From positions 1-28,964 of IMG/VR virus record IMGVR_UViG_3300027842_000018: 28,964 nucleotides of DNA. The stretch is one strand, 5' to 3'. The stretch is from a virus. Position numbers and translations under genes: made by a program. Positions within the stretch are counted from its first letter, which is position 1, and each line of letters opens with the position of its first letter. Positions 18,585 to 28,283 of the stretch are shown in pieces. Below the pieces are notes generated by a model that was not told the origin of the DNA, did not search any database, and worked only from the letters and a program-made list of their open reading frames with translations.

Positions 18585-19709
18585 ATGGCGTTCTCTCTTT
18601 CCACAGTAAAGTTGCAAGATATCGTAGACATAGCCCAAACGTCGGGTTATCTTGCGCCCAACCTTAACGTTCCTCAAGCATCATCCCAACCAGCCTTAAC
18701 AATTGCAAATGATGTGATGTCCGCGATCTGCGCTATTCCTTTCCCTTGGAAGTGGAATGAGCTTAAGATTCCGCCATTTTACACAAACTCGTTTCAGCAG
18801 GATTATGCAGGAATCTATTTGCCGGTGGCTTCGGGCGGCGACCCGACCATCTCCATCCCTAGTCTTGTCGGTCAGTCCATTATGAATTTGTCGTGGTTAG
18901 AGCGCGGTATTTGCGTGAACGTTACGAACACGTCTGAGCCTAAACCATGGAAAGCAGTTGAGGTAGGACGATCCCTACCACAGCAGACGGGGTCTCAGTA
19001 CCTTAACACCAACTTTAATGCCCCACTTTATTTGGTGAACTGGTACCCGAACTACATGCTTTATTACGGTACTTGGGGCGCAAGCAATACCGGAAACAGC
19101 ACATTTGGAAACAATCCGGTCTCAGGATCGGTTTATACGAACCCGTTGTCGGTAACGAACGCGATGCCGTCGAATCCGATTACTCAGATTCGAGATGCGA
19201 ACGGAAACTTCTTGGTTATAACAGGATATGGAACCGAGGGCACAACCGCTCCGGTCGCTCCTGCTAGTTCTGCAGCCGGAACCATCGCCACACCCGGCGC
19301 AGGCGCGACAACGCAGTGGACTGTCGTGGACCCGAGTGGTTGGGGATTTAGAATCGTGCCCGCTCCTTCGCAGACAGGTGTGACGTGGCAGTTTAATCTT
19401 GTGGGCCAGATGGCTCCGACTCGATTCACATCGTTGTCACAGACATTGGCGCCGCTACCAGATGAATACGAACCGTATTTCCGTCAGGGATTTATCGCGC
19501 AGTGTCATCGTTACGCTCCCGAAGCTAAGATCAAGGCACAGTTTGCCCAGGAATGGGGACTGTGGTTGAGAGCGGTAATGGAGCTTCGAGCTAAGGACGC
19601 GCGTGAGCAAGAAGAGTATAGTTTTGTGCCGGGTCGCGGTATTACTGGTTACGGTCAGAGTAACGCGCAGCGGCTTAACCCGCAGTGGCCTTTCCCACCA
19701 ACTAGATAA
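18585..19709 (+). CDS. head-tail adaptor-like protein 1
   Basis: This 374-residue protein has an N-terminal helical region (LQDIVDIAQTSGYLAPN, ANDVMSAICAIPFPWKWNEL), a long Asn/Ser/Thr/Pro-rich middle (about 100-290), and a C-terminal LPDEYEPYFRQGFIAQCHRYAPEAK helix followed by a charged helix and Pro-rich tail. The plan (helical ends, beta middle, P-x-Y...F motif near the C-terminus) is like podoviral adaptors that join portal to nozzle. It is very likely related to the next gene, which has APIPDSYSDIYNNLFLGEAF at the same place. Start is by a strong AGGAAGG site after a structured leader. Confidence 0.75.
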   Translation: MAFSLSTVKLQDIVDIAQTSGYLAPNLNVPQASSQPALTIANDVMSAICAIPFPWKWNELKIPPFYTNSFQQDYAGIYLPVASGGDPTISIPSLVGQSIMNLSWLERGICVNVTNTSEPKPWKAVEVGRSLPQQTGSQYLNTNFNAPLYLVNWYPNYMLYYGTWGASNTGNSTFGNNPVSGSVYTNPLSVTNAMPSNPITQIRDANGNFLVITGYGTEGTTAPVAPASSAAGTIATPGAGATTQWTVVDPSGWGFRIVPAPSQTGVTWQFNLVGQMAPTRFTSLSQTLAPLPDEYEPYFRQGFIAQCHRYAPEAKIKAQFAQEWGLWLRAVMELRAKDAREQEEYSFVPGRGITGYGQSNAQRLNPQWPFPPTR

Positions 19710-19718
19710 GGTTGCGTA

Positions 19719-20444
19719 ATGGCGAATACACTTCAGACAACATTGAATTATGTGGCGCAGTTCATCTACGGACAAGCTATTTCTTCACAAACCGGCAACG
19801 AGCCAGCCATTTCGATTGCGTCTATGATTCGTAACTCCTTTCTTGGGGCTCCGATGACGTGGGCTTTTAATCGAGCAGAAGATTCGAGCCAGAGCACAAC
19901 AGTAGGGAATCAGGACTATACCTACAACATCGCTACTTTTGGGTTCTTGGAAAAAGTGTCCCTCACAGATGCGGGCGGCAAGATTTGGGAAATAAAAGAT
20001 ATCTACAACAGCTTGCCCCTTTCGAAGACCGGGTCGATTGCGGCTCAGCAGCAACGTCCATCAGCCGTGGCCGTAATAGCTTTCACTCCGGGTACAAGTT
20101 TTAAGATTCGTTTCATGGGCGCCCCTGATGCGATTTACACAATCAATTTGACGTATCAGACAGCGCCAGTTCAATTCGCGGCCTTGAGTGACGGGTGGGC
20201 ACCTATCCCGGACTCATACAGCGATATCTATAACAATCTCTTCTTGGGTGAGGCCTTTGCAGTGGTCGATGACGCGCGAGCGCAGTTGTATCGACAACGC
20301 GGGGTCGCTGCCTTCTTGGCTAAAGCCGAGGGCTTGACCGACACCCAGAAGAACATCTTTGCCCAGCAATGGCTGGCAGCAAGCAAGGAACAAGCATCGG
20401 CAATGCTGAAATCTCAGCAGGCAGTTCAAGCACGCGGAATCTAA
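19719..20444 (+). CDS. head-tail adaptor-like protein 2
   Basis: This 241-residue protein resembles the upstream protein in plan: an N-terminal helical part (TTLNYVAQFIYGQAI, IRNSFLGAPMTWAFNR), a middle beta domain (DYTYNIATFGFLEKV, FKIRFMGAPDAIYTINLTYQ), then APIPDSYSDIYNNLF and helices to the end (FLAKAEGLTDTQKNIFAQQW). It lacks the first protein's long Asn/Thr insertion. The tandem pair before a nozzle-like gene fits a two-layer adaptor or a duplicated ring. Weak GGTTG precedes the ATG. No catalytic motif. Confidence 0.75.
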   Translation: MANTLQTTLNYVAQFIYGQAISSQTGNEPAISIASMIRNSFLGAPMTWAFNRAEDSSQSTTVGNQDYTYNIATFGFLEKVSLTDAGGKIWEIKDIYNSLPLSKTGSIAAQQQRPSAVAVIAFTPGTSFKIRFMGAPDAIYTINLTYQTAPVQFAALSDGWAPIPDSYSDIYNNLFLGEAFAVVDDARAQLYRQRGVAAFLAKAEGLTDTQKNIFAQQWLAASKEQASAMLKSQQAVQARGI

Positions 20445-20447
20445 AAC

Positions 20448-23400
20448 ATGAATCTTCTTCAGCAGCATAACGCCCAACCGCAAAAGCAGCCGAAGTATGT
20501 CCCTATCTTTATTGATCGCGCTTTTACGGGCCTCTACACTCAGCGAAATGTGCTGCACGATCCTTCTGACATTTATACTGCAAGATTTTACGGTGGCCGA
20601 CCGGATGCTTTGTGGATGGGCCGCAACGTTGAGCTTACGAATCGCTTGACGCTGCAGCGTCGTCCAGGGCATGTGACGTTCTCGACCACAACCTACCCAA
20701 CAGCGCCTTTGCGGGCGTTTCCCTTCCAACTAACTGATGGCACGATTCGTGTCATCATCGATACTGGTTCTACGGGATCATTGTCTATTTCTTCTGTTGC
20801 TAACTCCTCAGGTGGAAGTGCCGTTTACACAGGAACATTCCCTAATGGTGGTAGCAACGCCTATGCGGGTATGGTGTTCCAGATCGCCGGGTTCGTAACG
20901 AACCCAGGCAACAATGGAACCTTCATTTGCAGCGCCTCCTCCACAACTACATTAACGCTTAACAACGCGAATGCTATCTCTGAGAGCCACGCTGCGACAG
21001 CTATTTCTACAGGCGCCGTGTACTGGGATCAACAGAATGGTTCGAAGACTCTTTTGTTCGGTAAGAGCGTTGGTGCAGGGCAAACTTATTTCCAGGCTGT
21101 GGGCGGTGTGTTGTATATGGGCGATGGTGTGGACACTCTCAAGTGGACTCCGCTCAATACAAACTTGAATGCTGGAAACTTAACTAATCCGAACGTATCG
21201 ATTTGGAATTGGGGCGGTGTTGCTCCGACTGTTGCTCCGGGAGTGGTTGCTACATCCTCCGGCGCGGCTGCAGGTACGTGGCAAGCAAGTACCATGTTCT
21301 CGACCATGGGCTTGGCTATAGACGCCAACAACAACATTCAGCAGATTCATGCTATCGCGGGCGGTACGAACGTCGGAACCGTCGCGATATTGGGTAAGAC
21401 GAGCGCGGGTGGTCCGGGATGGAACCAGACTCCAGGTGGCACCACAACCGATAACACAGTCACATGGCGTAATCTGGGTAAGATAGTTCAGTGGCAACCT
21501 TTCTTAGCGATTGAGACTGAAACTCAACTCTTTAGCACAAACACGACCCCGGCTGCTGTCTACAGTAAGGTTTCTGGTTGTATCTACGTAAACATTGCTT
21601 CGAGTGGTCCAGGATTCTCCGTTATCGATCCGGGCACTATCACAAACGTTCCGGGCGCTGTTATAAATCCGAATCCATTCGCACTGCAAACTGCGGCATG
21701 GTATTGCCTAGGAAACATCAACCAAGCGAACAAGATTTTCCAAAATTGGGCGCCGAGCCAAACAACTAATCCTCCGCCAAACCAGAGACGAGTGGTAGAG
21801 CCTTTTACGGTGCCTCAGCCGGGCCAGCCACTGACGGCTACAATTTATCTGCAAGAGAGCACTAACTCGGGTACGACAAACACGACATTCGGGACGATTT
21901 CGTGGGCTACAAATTTGGGCTTCACCACAACCGAGCCCGCAAACGCAAACGGAAGCATTATCACATGGCGTCTAGTGTCTTTGACTAAGACGTGGCAGGC
22001 CGGTACTCAGTATAACGCTTGGACATCGCCATCCTCTGCGAGCTTCGGAGTAGTTGTAGATAACAACGGTAGCTTCTGGGTTTGCATCGGGAGTGGTCTA
22101 TCTGGCGGTAGCGACCCGTTTGCGGTTTGGTATTGGCAATCGAACCATGCCTATACTCAGGGCACAATCATTATCGACACGAACTCTAATCGTCAGCAGG
22201 CTCAGAATAGTGGAACCTCTACAAACGGTTCTCACCCAGCATGGGCAACTGCGCAGGGAGCAACTACATCCGACACGGGTGTGACGTGGAAGAACCTAGG
22301 GTCAGCTTATGGTATTCAGCAGTCCGATAACCAAGTAAACTGGACTAACGTTGGGCAGTCTACATCATGGGCCGCAACCACACAGTGGTATCTTCCAACT
22401 GCAGGATTCGACGCCCCATTCGGACAGACAGCATATGGTTCTCCAGACATCCAAGACACGAACAACCCTGCCGATATCGAGTTCGTGGTACAATCAGGTT
22501 TAAGTGGAACTAATCAACCAACCTGGAACACAAGTTCTGCAATTGGGTCGAGTCAGACGGTTGATAACGTAGCCGTATGGGTAAACAACGGACCTTTTAA
22601 GCAGAATCAGTTGGTGTGGTCGAGTTCTCACACCTGGGCGTATTCGTATAAGGCTCGATCTCTAACAGATTTTTATTCGGTTACTACGGGCGGAGTGCCG
22701 ACCAACACACCTCCTCCAGGCCAGCCATTTAACGGGCCGTTGCCTGCTCCAACGGGATCAGAAACAAATTTGATCACGACCGCGTCTCCTGTGACAACGC
22801 TCTCGGGTGCGAACGCAGGTGCGGTAGTGTCTATCTATGGAAACTACTCAAGCGATCCCCAGTTCGATACGATTGTGATTTGGCGAGATGCAGACGGCGG
22901 CGGCTTCGCGAACATGTTCGAGTTGACGGAAATTCCGAATATTCCTTCGTTGGCCGGAACAGCTAAGTATACGATCAATGGTGTTAACTATGATTGGGTG
23001 TTCCAGGATTTTTTGCCGGATGTTGCGACTTCGCAGTTCCCTGGTCTCAACAACCAAATTTCGGCGCCGATAAACCACGTCAATGATCCGCCGCTATCGA
23101 CATTCTTGCCGATGGCCTATAACTTCCAGAAGATTTGGGGAACATCGGGTCAGAATGTTTTGTTTAGTAAGGGTTTGGATACGCCAATTGTTGGCAATGG
23201 TGCGGAAGCTTTCCCTCCTACATACACTCTTCCGTTCTTGGCTACGGTCACGAGATTGGTGCGAACACCTGTGGGTATGGTGACATTTACCGTGGACTCA
23301 GTAGAAATAATCGGTGGCGGACCATCTACGTCTTCTTTCTACTCAGTCACTTTGAGCCCAGGAATCGGGTTATTAAGCTATAACTTCTTGGATGTGTACG

Positions 23401-24182
23401 GCGGAGAAATATTCTTCTTCAGCGCGGACAACGAGTTCATGGTCATGAGCCCGAGTTTGAACATCGCTAACTTCGGGTTCCCGGTAGGGGATCAGTTAGC
23501 GAATTTGCCAAGCTCCGGCGTACCGGATACGACATGGAACCCATCTGCGGGTTATGTGGCTGTTCACCAGAATGGTAACGATAACTGTATCTTCCTAGCC
23601 GATGGATCAACAGGTTGGTACCGTATCAACCCGCGTCAAGTTCCTGGAGGACCTCAAGGTCCAGAGCCAATTTGGAGCCCGTTTGCGGTCATCACAGGCG
23701 GAGCCCAGATGGTTCAGAGCGTAGAGTATGCTCCGGGTTTGAAGGCGTTGTTGGTCGGTCCTTCGGCGGGTGGAGGTTCGATCCTAAAGCGCAGTCTGTC
23801 GGTCTTCACAGATAATGGGACTTCATACGATGCCTTCTTCGTGATGGGCGGCATCATGCTTGCACACCCAGGTCAGCGAGCTTTGTTGAAATTTATAGAA
23901 TGTGACTTTAGCGGTATCAGCTATCGCCCAACAGTTTCTTTCTTGCTCAACGAGATTTCTGGATCGTTTACAGCCTTTGCGGCATCTCCCGTGACCGATC
24001 CGCCGTCAGTCTATGGCGCGAACGCGGCTGCGACATACAGCCCGAATCGATATTATTTCTCGGGTAACAACGGCATAGCTGTTGCTCGACATCTACAGAT
24101 TAAAGTCGATTTCGGAACAACAGCGAATGGTGATGAGTTGTATGACATCACAATCTATGGTCGTCTAGTGGTTGAACAGTAA
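20448..24182 (+). CDS. nozzle/hub-like tail protein with inserted binding-type repeats
   Basis: This 1244-residue protein follows the adaptors. The N-terminus (FIDRAFTGLYTQRNVLHDPS, then RNVELTNRLTLQRRPG at about 59-74) matches the start of podoviral nozzle proteins in style. A C-terminal, blade-like beta region (about 860-1150, with VYGGEIFFFSADNEFMVMSP and WYRINPRQVPGG) fits a propeller. In between, about 278-344, 516-552, 563-617, 641-713 and from 724 are repeats with Trp at the start and a TTxDNTVTWRNLG-type end, resembling small carbohydrate-binding (CBM5/12-like) modules. Exposed sugar-binding domains on a tail hub would help adsorption. It is much longer than typical nozzles (500-800). 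Confidence 0.75.
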   Translation: MNLLQQHNAQPQKQPKYVPIFIDRAFTGLYTQRNVLHDPSDIYTARFYGGRPDALWMGRNVELTNRLTLQRRPGHVTFSTTTYPTAPLRAFPFQLTDGTIRVIIDTGSTGSLSISSVANSSGGSAVYTGTFPNGGSNAYAGMVFQIAGFVTNPGNNGTFICSASSTTTLTLNNANAISESHAATAISTGAVYWDQQNGSKTLLFGKSVGAGQTYFQAVGGVLYMGDGVDTLKWTPLNTNLNAGNLTNPNVSIWNWGGVAPTVAPGVVATSSGAAAGTWQASTMFSTMGLAIDANNNIQQIHAIAGGTNVGTVAILGKTSAGGPGWNQTPGGTTTDNTVTWRNLGKIVQWQPFLAIETETQLFSTNTTPAAVYSKVSGCIYVNIASSGPGFSVIDPGTITNVPGAVINPNPFALQTAAWYCLGNINQANKIFQNWAPSQTTNPPPNQRRVVEPFTVPQPGQPLTATIYLQESTNSGTTNTTFGTISWATNLGFTTTEPANANGSIITWRLVSLTKTWQAGTQYNAWTSPSSASFGVVVDNNGSFWVCIGSGLSGGSDPFAVWYWQSNHAYTQGTIIIDTNSNRQQAQNSGTSTNGSHPAWATAQGATTSDTGVTWKNLGSAYGIQQSDNQVNWTNVGQSTSWAATTQWYLPTAGFDAPFGQTAYGSPDIQDTNNPADIEFVVQSGLSGTNQPTWNTSSAIGSSQTVDNVAVWVNNGPFKQNQLVWSSSHTWAYSYKARSLTDFYSVTTGGVPTNTPPPGQPFNGPLPAPTGSETNLITTASPVTTLSGANAGAVVSIYGNYSSDPQFDTIVIWRDADGGGFANMFELTEIPNIPSLAGTAKYTINGVNYDWVFQDFLPDVATSQFPGLNNQISAPINHVNDPPLSTFLPMAYNFQKIWGTSGQNVLFSKGLDTPIVGNGAEAFPPTYTLPFLATVTRLVRTPVGMVTFTVDSVEIIGGGPSTSSFYSVTLSPGIGLLSYNFLDVYGGEIFFFSADNEFMVMSPSLNIANFGFPVGDQLANLPSSGVPDTTWNPSAGYVAVHQNGNDNCIFLADGSTGWYRINPRQVPGGPQGPEPIWSPFAVITGGAQMVQSVEYAPGLKALLVGPSAGGGSILKRSLSVFTDNGTSYDAFFVMGGIMLAHPGQRALLKFIECDFSGISYRPTVSFLLNEISGSFTAFAASPVTDPPSVYGANAAATYSPNRYYFSGNNGIAVARHLQIKVDFGTTANGDELYDITIYGRLVVEQ

Positions 24183-26641
24183 TGGCCGAAGAAAAGAGAA
24201 GTCCACTTATTATTTCTGAGGATGAGGTTCCAGCTTCGTGGACTCCTGTAGAAGCTGAGCCTATCGATCCAAACGGGGCTGCATCTGCGCCACCGCCTTC
24301 AGCGGGTTCGTTGCCTCCGTATTTTAGAGGTACTCTTTCTCCGAACCTGCAACACGACGCCCAGTTTGTGGCAACGGACAAGAACCCGCGCATAGCAAGC
24401 ATTCCGTTGATGCCCCAGGCGCCTTCAGCAAACCCGCAGAACAATGCGGGTATTCAGACTCTTATCAAGAGCACAGTCACAACAGCCACTGACATCGATC
24501 CGTATCTGTTCTTTCGAGGCACATGGCAATCGTTTGTATCTTATAACATAAACGATGTCGTGGTTCAGAACCTGAGCACGTACGTAGCGGTTACGAGTAG
24601 CACTGGTTTACGCCCAGACCAAAACACAAACGCCTGGACGATCTTAGGCGAGAATCTTGTATTCAATCCGAGCACCGTAGGACTTCCTCAAGCTGGAGGT
24701 TTTGGAAACTTTGACGGTCAGCTATTGAATACAAGTGTTTCAACTGGCTTGAATACACCTAAAGTCGGACCACTGACCCCATCAACTGCAGGAGATTTTG
24801 CATTCCTCGCTATAACCCAAAGAGAAACAGACCTGGATACAACTTGGAAGGTATTGTATCAGAATGGTTCCACAGACGGTGTTTTTATAAAATCTCTGGC
24901 GACGGCGGCAACTTTAGGCCCGATTGTTTTAGGATCGACATCCTTTCCGTGGGGCGCCAATCTGTTGTTCTTTAAGGGCAACGGTGCGTCTTTGACGGGT
25001 ACTATTACCGCGACTGCTGTAAACAACAACGTTGTTACGGTTACATGCGCGAATAATTTTATCGTCGGCACGACCGTGACCTTTGCCGGTTTGACAACGG
25101 GAGGTTTTCTTGACGGTCAGTTGTTGGTCATTCAGAGCGCGACTCCGACTCAGTTCACTGTGAATTTTACACACGCGAACTATGGCACCACAGCCGATAC
25201 AGGAACCGCGACATGGCTTATGTATCGCCAGTCGGTGCAGGCTAGTTTTCCCGGAACCAATAATTCTGTTACGATTAACCATCTTCAGTTTCCAAATCCA
25301 GTTCAGGCTGGTAGCGTTTTACTATTCGTCGGCATAACGAACGATAATAACGCGAACGCAGGCTTGGTTTCTATCGCGGATACGGTAGGAAATGTTTGGT
25401 CGGCCTTCGGAGATGGTCATTTTGGGTGCGCTGGTTCAGTAGGTTATTGTCAGTCATCTAAACCGGGGACGGTTAATATGGCCTGTTCCGGTGTATGGTC
25501 TTCGCCATCAGACGTTGGTATGGCTTTTGAGTTCCCTGGAGCGGTTCTACAGGGTTGGGAACCTTACGATGTGGTTGAGTTCCGTGGCTCTATGTTCGTT
25601 TGTCTTCGGGAGACTATTTTTGATGCCTTTGCTGCACCGACATCCTGGGCTTTAATCGGCCCCGGAGTAGGATATGTTGATATCCTTTCCGGGAACTATA
25701 CGGCTGTTGCTACAGATTCAGGGCGATTATTGTCGTTTAATTCTAGTTCTGCGGTTACGTTGACCTTACCGAATCCGGTTCCGGCTCCGCCTTCAGGAAC
25801 ATCGGAAACAGGCTGGATGATCTTTATTCAGAATATCGGAACCGGAACTCTTACAATTTCAAACAACAGCTTGACCATCGATGGCGTGGCCGGAAACTTA
25901 ACACTCGGTCAGAATCAGGGTGTTGTGATCTTTGCAGACTCAACTGGTAACTATGAAACATATCATGGCATGAACTCGTTGATTGTTCCTGCTATTTTCA
26001 CGGTAACGGTTCCCAATGGCTCAGGCCAAGTGACTCTTGGTTTGGCGACACAAAACGCTAACTTGTTTTTTGCTGGTCCTACATCGGGCGGAGCCGCTAC
26101 CCCAACGTTTCGATTGATTGCGAATGCAGACTTGCCGGTTACAGTTCCGACTGTTCCTCCTGAGTTTACTCTTACAGGAAACGTAGCTTCTCCCGCTGGA
26201 GTTTTAACACTTGGTAAGGCTACTCAGGCGGCGAACACGTTTTGGCGCGGGCCGACATCTGGGGCACCGGCTGTACCTGTTTTCGGTCCTATAGTTTCTG
26301 CGGACCTTCCTCCGCTAGTTGTCCCGCCTTTGGCAGTGTCTGTTGTTGTCTTGACTCAGACTACAACTTCGAAGAGCGGAGTCTTTCTCATAAACGGGGC
26401 GAGACCACCAGCCGGAGTCTATCGAGTAAGCACTAACTTCTTCTTGCAAGCTAATCCATCTGCCGGAACCTTGGATATAGCAATAGGTTGGAATGATGGA
26501 ATCGCAACCCGAAGTGCAACAAACGGTACTCTTGGCGCTCCTGCAGATATAAGTACAGCGGGCTTGAACGTAGCTGACGGCACAATCGTGATTGTGTCAG
26601 ACGGCTTACACGACATCACATGGGCAATGAACCTAACCTAA
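24182..26641 (+). CDS. modular tail fibre or spike
   Basis: This 819-residue protein has an N-terminal polar tail (about 1-100), then a CBM5/12-like module at about 110-156 (FRGTWQSFVSYNINDVVVQN, ending in WTILG) and another at about 458-494 (GWEPYDVVEFRGSMFVC, ending in WALIG). Fibre repeats FFAGPTSGGAATPTFR...ADLP (about 631-652) and FWRGPTSGAPAVPVFG...ADLP (about 688-710) follow, of the GPTSG...ADLP type common in tail fibres. A C-terminal beta sandwich (GVYRVSTNFFLQ, DGIVIVSDGLHDITW-like end) may bind the receptor. The middle region 350-455 resembles the protein from 27124. TAATG overlap with the hub. Confidence 0.83.
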   Translation: MAEEKRSPLIISEDEVPASWTPVEAEPIDPNGAASAPPPSAGSLPPYFRGTLSPNLQHDAQFVATDKNPRIASIPLMPQAPSANPQNNAGIQTLIKSTVTTATDIDPYLFFRGTWQSFVSYNINDVVVQNLSTYVAVTSSTGLRPDQNTNAWTILGENLVFNPSTVGLPQAGGFGNFDGQLLNTSVSTGLNTPKVGPLTPSTAGDFAFLAITQRETDLDTTWKVLYQNGSTDGVFIKSLATAATLGPIVLGSTSFPWGANLLFFKGNGASLTGTITATAVNNNVVTVTCANNFIVGTTVTFAGLTTGGFLDGQLLVIQSATPTQFTVNFTHANYGTTADTGTATWLMYRQSVQASFPGTNNSVTINHLQFPNPVQAGSVLLFVGITNDNNANAGLVSIADTVGNVWSAFGDGHFGCAGSVGYCQSSKPGTVNMACSGVWSSPSDVGMAFEFPGAVLQGWEPYDVVEFRGSMFVCLRETIFDAFAAPTSWALIGPGVGYVDILSGNYTAVATDSGRLLSFNSSSAVTLTLPNPVPAPPSGTSETGWMIFIQNIGTGTLTISNNSLTIDGVAGNLTLGQNQGVVIFADSTGNYETYHGMNSLIVPAIFTVTVPNGSGQVTLGLATQNANLFFAGPTSGGAATPTFRLIANADLPVTVPTVPPEFTLTGNVASPAGVLTLGKATQAANTFWRGPTSGAPAVPVFGPIVSADLPPLVVPPLAVSVVVLTQTTTSKSGVFLINGARPPAGVYRVSTNFFLQANPSAGTLDIAIGWNDGIATRSATNGTLGAPADISTAGLNVADGTIVIVSDGLHDITWAMNLT

Positions 26642-26653
26642 ACGGAGACGGAA

Positions 26654-27124
26654 ATGGCAACACTTAAAGAACAATTTGCTGCGGCAGCAACGATAACGAT
26701 GTCGCTGGCGAGCCTTGCTTCGGGCTCTTGGTGGCAGTCCGCGTTTATTGATAACAGCACAAACGTTTATCTGGATGCTTTTGTTCAGATGAAGGTGAAG
26801 ACGGGAGCGACTGCCGCAGGAACTGTCGATTTCTGGCTATACGCCTCGATGGACGGCGGCACGTCGTATTCTGATGGTGCGTCTGGATCGGATGCTACGT
26901 TTACACCTACAGCTACTCCGAACCTTGTCCATTTGGGCACGGTGAATACACCGACAGCTACGACATCATATACGTCTGCGCATTTCTCGGTCGCGGCAGC
27001 TTTTGGTGGATCGGTTCCTCAACGATGGGGTCTCGCGGCCAAGAACACAAATGGTGGTGCTTTGGACGCAACCGGCACCAACTTCGTGTTGCAGTATCAA
27101 GGCCTGACTTATTTGAGCGCATAA
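26654..27124 (+). CDS. beta-rich fibre-associated virion protein
   Basis: This 156-residue protein contains WWQSAFIDNSTNVYLDAFVQ, then VDFWLYASMDGGTSYSDG and a C-terminal RWGLAAKNTNGGALDATGTNF. The combination of xSAxIDNx(N)xYxDAxVxxKxKTG and YAS.DGG-TxY is typical of a family of small phage virion proteins that I recognise by pattern but cannot name. No catalytic residues stand out. GGAGACGG precedes the ATG. It is TAATG-coupled to the next gene. Confidence 0.75.
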   Translation: MATLKEQFAAAATITMSLASLASGSWWQSAFIDNSTNVYLDAFVQMKVKTGATAAGTVDFWLYASMDGGTSYSDGASGSDATFTPTATPNLVHLGTVNTPTATTSYTSAHFSVAAAFGGSVPQRWGLAAKNTNGGALDATGTNFVLQYQGLTYLSA

Positions 27125-27864
27125 TGGCAATCTCACTCGTCAATTTTAGTGGCGGCAGTCAGCAAGGCGGTCCGTTTACAACGGTCGTATCCGCCGCTCA
27201 ATCTGTTGCTAATGGCAATTCGCTCGTAGTTGGGCTTCGGTGGTCTGCGCAAGCAGTGAACGATAATGCCGGAAATACGTATTTCCCTCTACCGCATTTG
27301 ATTGGTAACCCAATATCGAATTTGGGCGAGGGGTTCCAGTTTTTCTACTGCAATAATTGCGTGGGAAATCCGGCTTTGGTGGTAACTGCAACACTGGTTT
27401 CGACTAGCGTGGCCCTTGATACCTACACAGCTATGGGTGTTTGGAATGTTGCTGGCGGACCACTCACTTTAGATCAATATGGCGTAAGCACCGGCTCTGG
27501 TACGGTGATGACGTATGCAACAAGCATTACGAAGTTTGATAATACGATTGCTTGTGTGCTAGGGATGTCTACCACAAATCTTTCTACTAATTCTGTGACA
27601 GCACCATTAGTTCAAGATGGCGGAACAAGCATTGCCAGTCAACAGATTTGTGGCGCATCCCATGCTATTTTCACAACAAAGCAGACAGGACTATCGTTAG
27701 TCAGTACGAGTAGTGTCAACGGTACATGGCAAATCGGTGGTCCTATCTTCGGGATTGCGAACTCGACGCCGATTCAGAAAAAGCGTAAGAGCGCAGGCGC
27801 GACATCTCCTTTGTTCACGGGACGATTGTACGCTAGTTACATCACACTGGAGCGCTTGTTCTAA
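27124..27864 (+). CDS. beta-rich tail-associated protein
   Basis: I choose the ATG at 27124 in a TAATG overlap. A frame opening at 27025 would overlap the previous gene by 100 bases and adds an unlikely basic, Trp/Arg-rich leader. The 246-residue product has an immunoglobulin-like plan (SVANGNSLVVGLRWSAQAVN, DNAGNTYFPLP, QFFYCNNCVGNPALVVTATL, AMGVWNVAG), similar to the middle of the upstream fibre (about residues 350-455 there: AGSVLLFVGITNDNN, DTVGNVWSAF). The C-terminus is basic (KKRKSAGATS) and ends in LYASYITLERLF. Probably a fibre or receptor-binding accessory. Confidence 0.78.
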   Translation: MAISLVNFSGGSQQGGPFTTVVSAAQSVANGNSLVVGLRWSAQAVNDNAGNTYFPLPHLIGNPISNLGEGFQFFYCNNCVGNPALVVTATLVSTSVALDTYTAMGVWNVAGGPLTLDQYGVSTGSGTVMTYATSITKFDNTIACVLGMSTTNLSTNSVTAPLVQDGGTSIASQQICGASHAIFTTKQTGLSLVSTSSVNGTWQIGGPIFGIANSTPIQKKRKSAGATSPLFTGRLYASYITLERLF

Positions 27865-28283
27865 TGCTTAAGTTCATTCCGTCAGTCGAACAAGATGTCG
27901 ATCAAATCCGAGAATGGTCCGCAGCAGATACATGGCATCACGATCAGCAACAACCTGAGTGGTGGTTGACGGGAACAGACTGTCACATAGCATTTTGTGC
28001 CCAGGATGATAAGGGTCCGGTTGTATATGTAAAGGTTGAGAAGGAAGAGGACTGGTATCGGCTTCATTGCCAGTTCGGGCCACGATCCGAAGTGAGTCGT
28101 AAGAGATTACTTGAAGCCATGAATATCGGGTTGCCGGTTTTGTTCAAGTTGCTTAAACAAGATGGCGGCACCGGGGTTGTATTCGAATCCAGTAGCCGAA
28201 GTTTGGTCGCTTTCATGGCCGTGCATGGCTTCAAGCCGCGCGAGAAGGCCGGAGACTTTGAGTTGAAGTTCGAGGTGAGTTAA
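27864..28283 (+). CDS. GNAT-like acetyltransferase-fold protein
   Basis: This 139-residue protein has DVDQIREWSAADTWHHD at the start, PEWWLTG, then strands DKGPVVYVKVEKEEDWYRLHCQF and a C-terminal helix and strand with SRSLVAFMAVHGFKPREKAGDFELKF. The F-M-x-x-x-G-F segment resembles GNAT motif B. Small GNAT-fold proteins occur near ejection genes in podophages. The R/Q-x-x-G-x-G/A acetyl-CoA signature is not seen, so catalysis is uncertain and it may be a structural homologue. It is coupled by TAATG on both sides. Confidence 0.6.
   Translation: MLKFIPSVEQDVDQIREWSAADTWHHDQQQPEWWLTGTDCHIAFCAQDDKGPVVYVKVEKEEDWYRLHCQFGPRSEVSRKRLLEAMNIGLPVLFKLLKQDGGTGVVFESSSRSLVAFMAVHGFKPREKAGDFELKFEVS

Noticed and set aside
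27025-27123. Longer N-terminus for the 27124 protein
   Set aside because: It overlaps the previous gene by 100 bases and encodes a Trp/Arg/His-rich leader unlike neighbours; TAATG coupling at 27124 fits the local pattern.
26641-27124. Programmed frameshift joining fibre-associated genes, as in tail assembly chaperones
   Set aside because: No slippery heptamer near the overlaps, each gene has its own start, and a short-tailed phage would not need it.
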